Below the pieces are notes generated by a model. The model worked only from the letters and a program-made list of their open reading frames with translations. It was not told the DNA's origin and made no database searches. This document shows, piece by piece, positions 17,330 to 27,100 of a stretch of DNA of 64,000 nucleotides. Source of the stretch: Duganella fentianensis (GTDB lineage: Bacteria; Pseudomonadota; Gammaproteobacteria; Burkholderiales; Burkholderiaceae_D); contig NZ_WWCL01000001.1 in assembly GCF_009857835.1 (NCBI RefSeq), positions 1,715,483 through 1,779,482 on the forward strand, read 5' to 3'. The position numbers were made by a program, and so were the translations under genes. Positions within the stretch are counted from its first letter, which is position 1. Each line of letters opens with the position of its first letter.

Positions 17330-19261
17330 ATGCCTTTACCTGCTGTCGCCGTATCTGCCGCCCTGAATGTCGCCCTGATCGCTGCCAGTTCCGTGCTGGC
17401 GCCGGTCGCCCATGCCCAGACAGCGCCGATGGCGCCCGATGTACCCGCCAGCTTCGAGATGCGCATGCCGGCAGCAGACTATGTGCGGCGCGAAGTGATG
17501 ATCCCCATGCGCGACGGCGTGCGTCTGCATACGGTGCTGCTGATTCCGAACGCGGCGCAGCGGGCGCCCATGGTGCTGAGCCGCACGCCCTATAGTGCCA
17601 GTGGCCGTGCGCGCCGCAATGACAGCCCTAGCGTGCTGGCCACGGGCGGGCAGGGCGATGAAGTGCTGCTGGGCGCCGGCTACATCCGCGTGTATCAGGA
17701 TGTGCGCGGCAAATACGGTTCCGAAGGCGATTACGTGATGACGCGGCCGCTACGCGGTCCGCTCAACAACAGCCGCAGCGATCATGCCACCGACGCGTGG
17801 GACACCATAGACTGGCTGGTGAAGAATGTCCCGGAAAGCAATGGCAAAGTGGGCATGATAGGTTCCTCCTACGAAGGCTATACGGTGCTGATGGCGCTGA
17901 TCGATCCTCACCCTGCGCTCAAAGTGGCGGTACCGATGAGCCCCATGGTGGATGGCTGGCGTGGCGACGACTGGTTCCACAACGGCGTGTTCCGCATGAC
18001 GAATATCTCCTACATCGCCCACCAGACCACGGCCCACGGCAGTGGCCTGCCTCTGCCCACCGGTGTGTACGACGATTACGACGGCGTACTGCGGGCCGGT
18101 TCGACGGCCGACTATGCGCGCCAGTTCGGCCTCGATAAACTCAATTTCACCCGCAAGCTATTCGAACATCCGGCCTACGACAGCTACTGGCAGCAGCAGG
18201 CCGTGGATAAGCTACTGGCACAGCGCCCGCTGAAGGTGCCGACCATGACGGTGGTGGGCTACTGGGATCAGGAAGACATCTACGGCGCCTATGCCGTGTA
18301 CGCGGCGCTGGAAGCCAAAGACACCGACAACCGCCGCAACTTTCTGGTGGTGGGCCCGTGGCGCCATAGCGGCGTGAATTACGATGGCTCCGGTCTGGGC
18401 GTGTTCAAGTTCAGCGGCGACACGGCGCTGGAATTCCGCCGCGACGTGATGCAGCCTTTCCTCGACCAGTACCTGAAAGATGGCGCGCCCGTGGCCGATA
18501 CGCCGCCCGTGCTGTTCTACCAGAGCGGCAGCAACCGCTGGCAGCGTTTGCAGCGCTGGCCACTGGCCTGTGAACAGGGCTGCGCTGCACCGTTGCGTCC
18601 GCTGTATCTGCAGGATGGGAATAAGCTGGGGTTCAGCGCACCGGCGGGCGAAGCTGCGTATGACGAATATGTCAGCGATCCGGCCAAGCCGGTACCGTTC
18701 GTGCCCCGTCCCGTGCGCATGAACGATGCGGCGGTGTGGCGCCCCTGGCTGGTATCGGACCAGCGCGGCTATTCCGACCGGCCCGATGTGCTGACCTATG
18801 TGACGGCGCCACTGACAGCGCCGCTACGCATCGCCGGCGCCGCGCAGGTGCAGCTGCATGCGGCCACCACGGGCACGGATGCCGACTGGGCGGTCAAGCT
18901 GATCGATGTGTATCCGGACGAAGTACCGTCGCAGCCGGAGCTGGGTGGCTACCAGCTGGGTGTGGCCATGGATATTTTCCGTGGCCGCTACCGCCACAGT
19001 CTGGAGCAGCCGGCGCCCATCGTGGCCAACGCCATCGAGCAGTACCGCTTTGCGCTGCCGAATGCCAACCACGTATTCCTGCCCGGTCACCGCGTGATGG
19101 TGCAGATCCAGTCCAGCTGGTTCCCCCTGTACGAGCGCAACCCGCAGACCTATGTGCCCAACATCTTCTACGCCAAGCCGGCCGACTACCAGAAAGCCAG
19201 TATGCGGGTCTACCACGGCGGCGCCAGTGCCAGCGCCATCGAACTGCCGGTGGTCGAATAG
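17330..19261 (+). CDS. Exported CocE/NonD family serine hydrolase
   Basis: X-Pro dipeptidyl-peptidase S15-like hydrolase of 643 residues. The signal peptide ends near APVAHAQ. The alpha/beta hydrolase core (residues about 45-340) has the nucleophile elbow GMIGSSYEGY (Ser), and late acid and His residues around VGYWDQED and VVGPWRHSG. The C-terminal jelly-roll (about 385-640) is the XPD-C domain with RIAGAAQVQLHA and HRVMVQIQSSWFP. The family includes cocaine esterase, glutaryl-acylase and peptidases; this member's substrate is unknown. GGAG eight bases before the ATG. Confidence 0.92.
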   Translation: MPLPAVAVSAALNVALIAASSVLAPVAHAQTAPMAPDVPASFEMRMPAADYVRREVMIPMRDGVRLHTVLLIPNAAQRAPMVLSRTPYSASGRARRNDSPSVLATGGQGDEVLLGAGYIRVYQDVRGKYGSEGDYVMTRPLRGPLNNSRSDHATDAWDTIDWLVKNVPESNGKVGMIGSSYEGYTVLMALIDPHPALKVAVPMSPMVDGWRGDDWFHNGVFRMTNISYIAHQTTAHGSGLPLPTGVYDDYDGVLRAGSTADYARQFGLDKLNFTRKLFEHPAYDSYWQQQAVDKLLAQRPLKVPTMTVVGYWDQEDIYGAYAVYAALEAKDTDNRRNFLVVGPWRHSGVNYDGSGLGVFKFSGDTALEFRRDVMQPFLDQYLKDGAPVADTPPVLFYQSGSNRWQRLQRWPLACEQGCAAPLRPLYLQDGNKLGFSAPAGEAAYDEYVSDPAKPVPFVPRPVRMNDAAVWRPWLVSDQRGYSDRPDVLTYVTAPLTAPLRIAGAAQVQLHAATTGTDADWAVKLIDVYPDEVPSQPELGGYQLGVAMDIFRGRYRHSLEQPAPIVANAIEQYRFALPNANHVFLPGHRVMVQIQSSWFPLYERNPQTYVPNIFYAKPADYQKASMRVYHGGASASAIELPVVE

Positions 19262-19269
19262 GCGCCGGC

Positions 19270-20520
19270 CTAGTCGTGGCGGTGCGTCTTGAAGTAGTAG
19301 CGCACCACCAGAATGGCTAGCAGCTGCAGCAGGGCGCAGAAGTAGAAGCTGGCGCCCATGCGCCAGTCGCTCGACGGCAGGTGGCTGACGCGGCCCAGTA
19401 TCTCGGCGCCGATCAGGGGCATGAAGATGATGCCCAGGCTGCTGATGGACTGCATGGAGCCCATCAGCTCGCCCTGTTCAGCCGGCGGCGTGGCCTTGGA
19501 GGTGAGTGCCTGCAGGGCCGGGCCGACGGCGAAGGAGAGGATGTTGCACAGGATGAGCACGTACATCATCCAGCCTTGTGTGGCCAGGCCGTACAGCAGG
19601 AAGGTAATCGCGCCTGACGTCATGCCCAGCAACGCCAGCCGCACTTCACCGAAACGCCGGATCAGCACACCGAGCAGACCGGCCTGCACCACGGCGGCCG
19701 TCAGGCCGACGCAGAACAGCGCAGCGCCATTCTGGCCCGGGGTCCAGTCGAAACGGAAATGGGTGTACAGCACCCAGGTGGTCTGCAGCATCATCTGGGC
19801 GCAGGTGGTGAGGGTGAAGGTAATTACCAGACCGCGGATATCCGTGCGCCGCGCCAGCCGCAGCAGCGCCGCCAGCGGATTGATGCGGGCCAGACTGAAA
19901 GGCGCGCGGCGTTCGGCCGGCAGCGATTCCGGCACGACGAAATAGCCATAGACGAAGTTCAGCGCCGACAGGGCACCGGCCACGTAGAACGGCAGGTGCA
20001 GATCGACGCTGCCCAGCAGGCCGCCCAGCATGGGGCCGCAGATGAAGCCCAGCCCGAAGGCCGCGCCCACTTTGCCGAAGCTCTTGGCGCGGTTGTCCGG
20101 CGTCGAAATGTCGGAGGCATAGGCCGAGGCGACCGACATGCTGGCCGAGGACATGCCGCCCACCACCCGGCCGATGAACAGACAGGCCAGATTCGGCGCC
20201 CACGCCGTGGTGAGGAAGTTCACGCACATGCCGGCCATGGAATACAGCAGCACGGGGCGGCGGCCGATGCGGTCGCTGATGGCGCCCAGCATGGGCATGC
20301 AGAGGAACTGCATCAGGCCGAACACGGCGCTGAGGATGGCGAACCAGTGCGCCTGATTTTCCCGGCTGCCGGTGAACTCGCCCACCAGCATGGGCAGCAC
20401 GGGCACGATCAGGCCTATGCCCAGCATGTCGATGAACACGCTGATCAGGATGAAGTTCAGGCTGGCCGGTGCGGTGGCGCCGATGCGGCGGGTCTGGGGT
20501 GTGGTCGGGGGACTGGACAT
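19270..20520 (-). CDS. TCR/Tet-family MFS transporter
   Basis: Twelve-helix major facilitator of 416 residues. The TetA-type motif A GAISDRIGRRPVLL lies in the loop between helices 2 and 3, and LNFILISVFIDMLGIGLIVPVLPMLVGEF is the TCR-type first helix. Proton-coupled efflux of a drug or metabolite; without a TetR-type gene nearby, tetracycline resistance should not be assumed. It follows the HD-domain gene by 15 bases, probably one transcript. Confidence 0.9.
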   Translation of the reverse strand: MSSPPTTPQTRRIGATAPASLNFILISVFIDMLGIGLIVPVLPMLVGEFTGSRENQAHWFAILSAVFGLMQFLCMPMLGAISDRIGRRPVLLYSMAGMCVNFLTTAWAPNLACLFIGRVVGGMSSASMSVASAYASDISTPDNRAKSFGKVGAAFGLGFICGPMLGGLLGSVDLHLPFYVAGALSALNFVYGYFVVPESLPAERRAPFSLARINPLAALLRLARRTDIRGLVITFTLTTCAQMMLQTTWVLYTHFRFDWTPGQNGAALFCVGLTAAVVQAGLLGVLIRRFGEVRLALLGMTSGAITFLLYGLATQGWMMYVLILCNILSFAVGPALQALTSKATPPAEQGELMGSMQSISSLGIIFMPLIGAEILGRVSHLPSSDWRMGASFYFCALLQLLAILVVRYYFKTHRHD

Positions 20521-20535
20521 AGGTGTGCTCGGGTG

Positions 20536-21195
20536 TCAGGGCGTGGCGGGGCTGCTGGCCCATTCGGCAATAAAGTCATCGCGGAAATTGGTCAGTGCCA
20601 GCAAACGGCTGTTGGCCAGTTGTCGGCCAGCCTGCGTCTGCATTTTGCCGGGGATGGTCGCCAGCTTGGTGTCAATGTGGTCGATGGCATAGGCCTTTTC
20701 ATCAAGTTCGCGGTGCAAGGCCATGGGGTCGTCGGCATGGGCCAGCCCTGTGCCCATACGGCCGGCCGTGTAGAACAGCCGCGCCAGGCCGACAGCGCCC
20801 AGCGCATCGAGGCGGTCGGCATCCTGGACGATTTTCGCTTCGATGGTTTCGGCCGCGATGGCAGCGGAATAACTATGGCTTTCGATGGCATGGCCCACGG
20901 CGGCCAGCCGTTCGGGCGGGAAGTCCAGTGTGGCCAGCTGGCGGCAGGCCAGCAGGGCAGCCTGGCGTGAAGCCAGATGGCGCTCGGGATGGTTCTTGGG
21001 CAGGTTGACCAGATCATGCAGATAGCAGGCCGCCATCACCACCAGCGCATCGGCTTCGGGATAGTCTTCCAGCAGCTGGCAGGCATTGCGCCAGACGCGG
21101 TGCAGGTGGTTGCTGTCGTGGGCGCCGTCGCTGCCGGCACTAGCGGCGGCCAGCTGTAGCAGCCGCGGATGCCAGCTGTCGAGCAAACTATTCAT
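20536..21195 (-). CDS. HD-domain phosphohydrolase (YedJ-like)
   Basis: A 219-residue metal-dependent phosphohydrolase. HDSNHLHRVWRNA, YLHDLVNLPK (HD pair), HAIESHSY and KIVQDADRLDALGAVGLARLF (late Asp) are the motifs of the YedJ-type HD family, acting on nucleotides or related phosphoesters. The C-terminal part is rich in charged helices. First gene of a two-gene unit with the MFS transporter. Confidence 0.9.
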   Translation of the reverse strand: MNSLLDSWHPRLLQLAAASAGSDGAHDSNHLHRVWRNACQLLEDYPEADALVVMAACYLHDLVNLPKNHPERHLASRQAALLACRQLATLDFPPERLAAVGHAIESHSYSAAIAAETIEAKIVQDADRLDALGAVGLARLFYTAGRMGTGLAHADDPMALHRELDEKAYAIDHIDTKLATIPGKMQTQAGRQLANSRLLALTNFRDDFIAEWASSPATP

Positions 21196-21352
21196 GGGTC
21201 TCCGGTTGCAGGGCGGTCAGATGTTGGCGATCATACAGGCTGATGCAATGCTTGTGCAGATACTTGTTTTTGCAAGAATGTTACATCGCACTTGCAAAGC
21301 TGCAGATGATTGTGCAAAATGCTTTCATAACTGACAATTATTGGCGAATCCT

Positions 21353-21664
21353 ATGCACATCAATGTAACGCTGGCTGTGGTGCTGTACACCCTGGGCACG
21401 TCCATGGCATGGGCGCTCGATGATACGCCGACGCTGGCCCCGCGCTATATGCCGCGTCCGGACGATGGGCGGGCTGTCAATCGTACGGCGGCGCCGCTGC
21501 CCAGTGCCGCGCCCGCTGCAGCGGCCCGTGCTGCGGCCGAAAACGACGCCCTGCCGGCCAATGTGCGGTCCGCTCCGCTGCGTCCTCAACCGCTACCTCT
21601 GACCCGCGTGCTGCCTGCCGAAGGTCATGGCGCGCCAGTGAAGCTGCCAGCCAAGCCGCTATAA
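21353..21664 (+). CDS. Small exported Pro/Ala-rich hypothetical protein
   Basis: About 103 residues: a signal peptide (MHINVTLAVVLYTLGTSMAWA) followed by a Pro- and Ala-rich, apparently disordered chain. No known domain. ATG at 21353 chosen over the TTG at 21341 because the signal peptide begins there. It could be a small periplasmic protein; the function cannot be told. Confidence 0.6.
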   Translation: MHINVTLAVVLYTLGTSMAWALDDTPTLAPRYMPRPDDGRAVNRTAAPLPSAAPAAAARAAAENDALPANVRSAPLRPQPLPLTRVLPAEGHGAPVKLPAKPL

Positions 21665-21803
21665 AACTGAGGAATTTGCGTCAGAAATTCGTCAAATTGC
21701 GGTTTTTATTGCTGTTGGGCATATTTTTTTGCTTTACCTGCTGATTTATTTATTGGCTTGCGGTAATATTACGCACAGTCAATTCTTTCCTGAGGTAAAG
21801 CAA

Positions 21804-22295
21804 ATGTCCAACGTCACCGAACTGCACGCCGCTACTCCTGCCGCCGAATATCTGGCGTTCACGCTGGGGCAGGAAGAATATGGCATCGACATCCAGAAAG
21901 TCAGCGAAATCCGCAGCTACGAAGTACCGACCCGCATCGCCAATGCGCAGGACTTCGTCAAAGGGGTGGTCAATCTGCGTGGTCTGATCGTGCCCATCGT
22001 CGATATGCGCATCAAGCTCAATCTGGGCACGCCTACCTACGACCAGTTCACCGTTGTGATCATCCTGAATATCGGCCACCGCGTAGTGGGCATGGTGGTG
22101 GACCGCGTGTCCGACGTGACCACGCTGCTGCCGGAACAGATCAAACCGGCACCGGACATCGGCGTGAACATGAAAACCGACCACATCATCGGCCTCGGCA
22201 CGGTGGATGAGCGCATGCTGATCCTGGTCGATATCGACAAGATGATGACCAGCGCCGACATGGGGCTGCTGGAATCTACGGCGCTGGCGGCCTAA
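21804..22295 (+). CDS. cheW: Chemotaxis coupling protein CheW
   Basis: Adaptor linking chemoreceptors to the CheA kinase. 163 residues, a single CheW domain: EYLAFTLGQEEYGIDIQKVSEIRSY, then the VKGVVNLRGLIVPIVDMR segment containing the NLRG hallmark. GAGGTAAAG eight bases upstream fixes the ATG. It is an orphan: no cheA, cheY or receptor gene lies nearby. The 3' end overlaps the convergent RNase H-like gene by 20 bases. Confidence 0.95.
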   Translation: MSNVTELHAATPAAEYLAFTLGQEEYGIDIQKVSEIRSYEVPTRIANAQDFVKGVVNLRGLIVPIVDMRIKLNLGTPTYDQFTVVIILNIGHRVVGMVVDRVSDVTTLLPEQIKPAPDIGVNMKTDHIIGLGTVDERMLILVDIDKMMTSADMGLLESTALAA

Positions 22296-22998
22296 GCTTC
22301 AGCGCCTGCTGTGCCAGCTGGTCGGCTGCGGCATTGCGATGCCGCGGCAGCCAGCGCAGTTCCACTTTGCCTATTTGCGCCATCAGCGCGCAAACTTCCT
22401 GCCGGTGCCCTGTCAGCACGGCAGCGCCTTGCCCCGCCGCGATGGCTTGCGGCGTCAGATTCACATCGTTGACCACCACCTGACTGTCGCCACGGATGGA
22501 TAGCTGGGTCACGCCCGCCTGCACGGCGGCCTGCAGCAGCGCCGTCAGCGCCAGATATTCCGCTTCGCTGCTATTGCCATAGCCGGCCGGCTGGCTGATG
22601 CGGATGGTCTGTCCCTGCGGCCCGCACAGCAGGGCGCCTATGCCCATGCGGCCCGGATTCGGTACGGCCGAGCCGTCGAACCAGCCTTGCCAAACTTGCA
22701 CGTCCGCTACGCTGTCTTGTGCGTCATGCGGCGCACTGGTGGCGCAGGCTGCCTGCCGCTGCGCGCTGCGCTGGGCTAGCGCGGCATTGCGGGCCTGTGC
22801 GCGCAATTCGCTGCGTTGCTGCTGGGCCTGACGGTCGGCCACCAGCTGGGCCAGACCGGCCTGACCGGCTGCCAGCGTCAGTACCTGTCTCAGTGCCTGT
22901 GCGGGCGCCAGCTGCTGGCGTGCCGCCAGCCTTGCGGCGGCGGCACGTTCGGTCTTGTAGGCGAGTTGCTGGAGTTGCTGGTCGGCCGTATCACTCAT
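22276..22998 (-). CDS. RNase HI-like protein with helical N-terminal domain
   Basis: A 240-residue protein. The C-terminal half is an RNase H fold: GWFDGSAVPNPGRMGIGALL (first Asp), NSSEAEYLALTALLQAA (Glu), IRGDSQVVVNDV (Asp) and LPRHRNAAADQLAQQAL (last Asp), so the DEDD catalytic set is present. The N-terminal 100 residues are Gln/Ala-rich helix of unknown role. It probably cuts RNA in RNA-DNA hybrids. Distinct from the shorter housekeeping RnhA. Confidence 0.85.
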   Translation of the reverse strand: MSDTADQQLQQLAYKTERAAAARLAARQQLAPAQALRQVLTLAAGQAGLAQLVADRQAQQQRSELRAQARNAALAQRSAQRQAACATSAPHDAQDSVADVQVWQGWFDGSAVPNPGRMGIGALLCGPQGQTIRISQPAGYGNSSEAEYLALTALLQAAVQAGVTQLSIRGDSQVVVNDVNLTPQAIAAGQGAAVLTGHRQEVCALMAQIGKVELRWLPRHRNAAADQLAQQALKLRPPAP

Positions 22999-23003
22999 CC
23001 GGT

Positions 23004-23495
23004 TTAATCACGTCGCGGGTTGTCAGGATGGTGATCATACCGGTTTGGTACGCCGTCGCCATCCCTGTCGCGGTCATAGCGGTTCGGCACGCCATCATGA
23101 TCGCGGTCGCCGCGGCCCCGTCCGTGGTGGTATTCACGGCGGTCGTCGCGCTCCCAGCGCGAGGGAGCTGGTGCGCGCGGTAGCGTGACCCAGCCGCCCG
23201 GTTCGAAGCGCCAGCCGCCACGGTCTTCCAGCCAGACTGGCGTCTGATATTGATAGCCGTTGCGCAGCACTTCCCAGTGGCCGGTGCGCCAGACATAGCG
23301 GTGGCCATTCCAGCGCCAGTAGCCGGGTGCCCACACATGGCCGTGGCGCGGCGGCGGCAGGCTTTCATAGCGTAATGGTGGCGGCGCGTTGCTGACCACG
23401 ATGCTCAGTTCGGTCTGGGCATGGGCAGGAACCAGCGTCAGGGTGCTGAGTGCCAGCAGGGTGGCGCTGCACAGATGGCTAAGGCGCATAGTCAT
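23004..23495 (-). CDS. Exported YXWXPGYW-repeat protein with acidic TSP3-like tail
   Basis: About 163 residues. A signal peptide ([19 protein letters not shown]) precedes [22 protein letters not shown], the Trp-rich YXWXPGYW repeat common in betaproteobacterial envelope proteins. The C-terminus has repeats of the form [25 protein letters not shown], similar to calcium-binding thrombospondin type-3 repeats. The start at 23495 follows GGAGACC; an upstream ATG at 23507 is in frame but lies within the ribosome-site region. Confidence 0.8.
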   Translation of the reverse strand: MTMRLSHLCSATLLALSTLTLVPAHAQTELSIVVSNAPPPLRYESLPPPRHGHVWAPGYWRWNGHRYVWRTGHWEVLRNGYQYQTPVWLEDRGGWRFEPGGWVTLPRAPAPSRWERDDRREYHHGRGRGDRDHDGVPNRYDRDRDGDGVPNRYDHHPDNPRRD

Positions 23496-23689
23496 GATGG
23501 TCTCCATGTGAGGTGCGGGGCATGGAGTGGAATATAGCGCGGTCGGCGGGCGCTGGCGCGGCCTGATGCAAACGCTTACAAGTGATGCAGAATTGATGCA
23601 GAGTAATGTGGCCTAGCGCACGGAGCGGGACCGGGCGGCACGCCTGCGGCGGGAGGGTAGCGTCGCGGCAGGCGTGGCAAACAGGGCGT

Positions 23690-23938
23690 TCAAATCTTGC
23701 TCGAAGTACTGCTGCGGGTAGCCAGCGTGGCAGGACGGGCACCTTCCTGCATGGCCTGTTTCTGTTCCGGGCTCAGGCGCTTGGCACTGACCACCACCAC
23801 TTGCATATTGCTGGCAGCGGCCATGGCTGGCGTGGCGTAGTTGGTATTGTCCATCGTGCTGTCCAGGGTATAGCTGGCAGCGCTGGCCAGACCCAAAGCG
23901 ACGACAAACACGGCTTCGAAGTTTCTCAGGATGTTCAT
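23690..23938 (-). CDS. Small exported hypothetical protein
   Basis: 82 residues, with a signal-like hydrophobic start (FEAVFVVALGLASAASYTL) then an Ala/Ser-rich chain including NMQVVVVSAKRLSPEQKQAM. AAGGAAGCAAA directly precedes the ATG. No family recognised; probably periplasmic. Neighbouring gaps (23508-23689 and 23939-24141) show no gene. Confidence 0.65.
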   Translation of the reverse strand: MNILRNFEAVFVVALGLASAASYTLDSTMDNTNYATPAMAAASNMQVVVVSAKRLSPEQKQAMQEGARPATLATRSSTSSKI

Positions 23939-24141
23939 TTTGCTTCCTTTCGTTGGTGTTAAGTGGTGTTCGATGTGATCACTTTATGGCAGCGGCCCTG
24001 GACGCTCCAGCGGATTGCGACGAAGCGCGGCCGGCGTAGCGCGAAATGCAGATAGGCGCGATAAAACGTCGCTGCGGGGCGGTGCTTTCATGCTCCCTCC
24101 GCTAGCTGGCTGCGTTGCCCGACCATCCCTGCGAGGAAACC

Positions 24142-27100
24142 ATGCCGCGTCTGTATTCCACACTACTGCTAGCCCTGCAGGCACGCTTGCGCGCGCGTCG
24201 CCGCGCTGCCAATCTGCGTGCGGGCAGACAGGGCGCAGCTGCGCACTGCGGGCACGTCGCCCCGGTACAGGCAGGTGCAGGGCAGCGCAGGCATGGGCTA
24301 GCGCAGTGGCACTGGCTGTGGCTGGGTGCTTTGCTGCTGCTGGGCGGCTTGCTGATCGCCAGTCATGCTCGCTATCTGGTGCAGACCAGTGCGCTCACGC
24401 CGCAGGCCAGCCGTACGGCGCGGGCCGTGCAGGAATTTCAGGCCGTGCTGCCCGGTGTGCGCTTCGAAGTGCCGCAGCAGGCCGGCATTTCGCTCAGCCT
24501 GCATCCCGAGGCAGCCTTGCTGGTGCTGACCGGCATGCAGGCAGCGCCACCTGTGCGTATCGATCTATGCAGCCAGCTGCGCGCGCCGGATGACCCGCGC
24601 CTGCTGCCGCTGCGCTTAGGCTACCGTTTCGAAGATGTGCAGCGGCTGGTGGGGCAGAACCAGTCTGCTGCCTTGCCGCAGGCGCTGCGCAATGTGCTGC
24701 TGGTGTCGGAGCAGGGCGTGGCGGCGGGTATGCCGCTGGTGCAGATCAGTGGCAGGGCAGGGGCCGATTTCAATGATCCTGCCGGCGCGACCCTGCAGCT
24801 GAACTGGCAGGCGCAACGGGCGGATGTGCGCTGGCTCAGCGATGCCAGCTTCGGCCAGATCGAACAGGGCAGCACTGCCAGCGTGAGCTTGCGCCAGCAG
24901 GGCTGGCTGATGTGGGGCAATGAGGCCGCCCTGCACATTGAACGGCGCAGCAATGTCACCTGTCCGCAGGCCGGTGAATTGTCCGTGCAGCTGTACCGCA
25001 GCGCCAGCGCTGGCGCGCGCGCAGCGGAGAATGCCGCCGCACAGCCGGCGCTGGTACAGGCTTTTCCGGCCCGCGGCCGCCCATTGAGCAGTGCCCTGCA
25101 GGCGGGCGTGTATCAGGTGCCGGCCGCTCCGGCCGCCGCGCTGGAAGATGCCAGCCTGTTCGCAGCCCTGCAGGCGCAAGGGCTGCTGCGCCTGAATGCG
25201 CAGGGCAGCATAGAACTGGCGCCGCCGGACCTGATGCAGTGGCAGCTACTGGCGCCCGATCAGCGGGTGGACGGTGCCCGCGTGTGGCAGGCAGTGGCTC
25301 ATGATGCCGGCAGCCGCAAGCTGCTCAAGCGGCTGTACTATCAGGCCGACGGCGCCTACGTGCGGCAGCAGGTGGAGCTGTTTAATAGCGAACGCTGGCT
25401 GCTGGCATGGCGCGCGCCGGAATCAGCACAAAGCGCCGTGCTGGCGGCAGGGGCAATGAGCAGCAAGGCGGCGCCGGCCGGGATGCGGCAACAGGTCGCA
25501 TCGCCGCAGTGGCAGGCTAGTCTGGCGCCGCCCGGCGGGAATGACGGCATTGCCGTGCCGCTGGCCAGTACGGCCCAGATGCCGGTGGCCGCAACCCGCT
25601 TGTTTGCTGCCTTGCCGCAGGGCTGGCAAAGCTGGAACCGGCTGGCTAACTGGCCGCCCGGCCTGCAGGGTGGGACGCGTAACGTGCGCTTGCAACTGGC
25701 GCTGCCGGCAGCGGCGCTGGGCGGCGAGCAGCTGCGCCTGATGCTGATCGGGCAGGTAGTGCAGGTGGAGGGCGCTACTGCGCGTAGCCTGCCGGCCTGC
25801 ACGGGGCGCGCTTGCCGTAGCGCCAGCGACGTGCAGCAAGTGCTGCTGAGCGTATTGCCCGGTGCGCGCAGTGTGCAGCTACAGGTAACGCCGCTGGCTT
25901 TCCGTGCGGCCGAAGACGAGAGATACCGTCATCTATGGGTAGACCATGGCCAGCTGCGCTGGCAAGCCTTGCCCGCCGCGTCGCATCGCATGGCGGCGGG
26001 CAGTGCGCAGGCTGGATCGCCGGCGGCACTGCAGCTGCTGGACCGCCACGGCACCGCCTTGTGGCGCGATGGCGCCAGCACGGCCGAAGCGGCGCAGGCA
26101 GGTCTGGCGCCGTTGCTGGGGCTGGGCCGTGACCATGGCAGCAGCGTGGCCGGCATGCTGGCGCGCCTGCCCGGCGTGCCGCAGCAAGCCCGATTGACGC
26201 TGGACCTGCCCCTGCAGGCGCTGAGCCAGCAGGTGCTTGAATGTGTAGGCCTGCGCCATGGTCGCTGGGATGGCGCGCAGTGCCTGGCCGGCGGGCCTGT
26301 GCCGGAAGGCCGCCATGCCGGACTGGTGATCCTCGATGCGGAAAACGGTGACATTCTTGCTGCCGCCGGTGCCGGTATGGGCGATGTGTCGGCGGCCAAC
26401 TGGGCGGAGGTGCGCGATTTCGACCGCACCAGCCCGGCCCGCAGTCCCCTGCGCCTGCCCGCATGGCAGCACGATGGCGGTGCCCACCAGAGCCCCGGTT
26501 CCACCTTCAAAGTGGTCACGGCGCTGGGGCTGGAACTGGCGGCACAGCAGGATAGCCAGCTCGATGCGCTGCTGTCAGGCCTGCCGCTGCCCGCGCTGAA
26601 CCGGCTGGCGCAGCAGCGCGGTTTCGGCTTCCAGACCGATGCCGCCAGCTATCCGCTCAACCCGCGTCTGGCCCACGTCACCAACTACCGCGAGCAGAGT
26701 CTGGAACGGCGCGCGCAGGATGGCAAACTGGGGCTGGCACAGGCGCTCACCTACAGCCTGAACACGTGGTTTGCGTGGACGGGAGAACTGAGCGACCGCT
26801 CGCTGTTCGGCCGTGCCGAAGGCGGTGCGCCGGACCTGCAGGCACTCGATGCCGGTGCGCTCGATAGCATACGGCCCATCGTGGCAGCAGCGCACAAGCT
26901 GGGCTTCGAGCAGCGCCTGCGTCTCGATGGCGGCCTGCTGCCGGCCGATTACGACTGGCGTAGCTGGGATGCCTTGCAGGCCACGCCGGCCCACATCGAC
27001 CCCATCCACACCCGCCACGAACTGCGCCAGATGAGCATAGGCTTGCGCATGCAGGTTACGCCGCTGCAGATGGCGCTGGCCTCGGCCGCCATAGCGCAGG

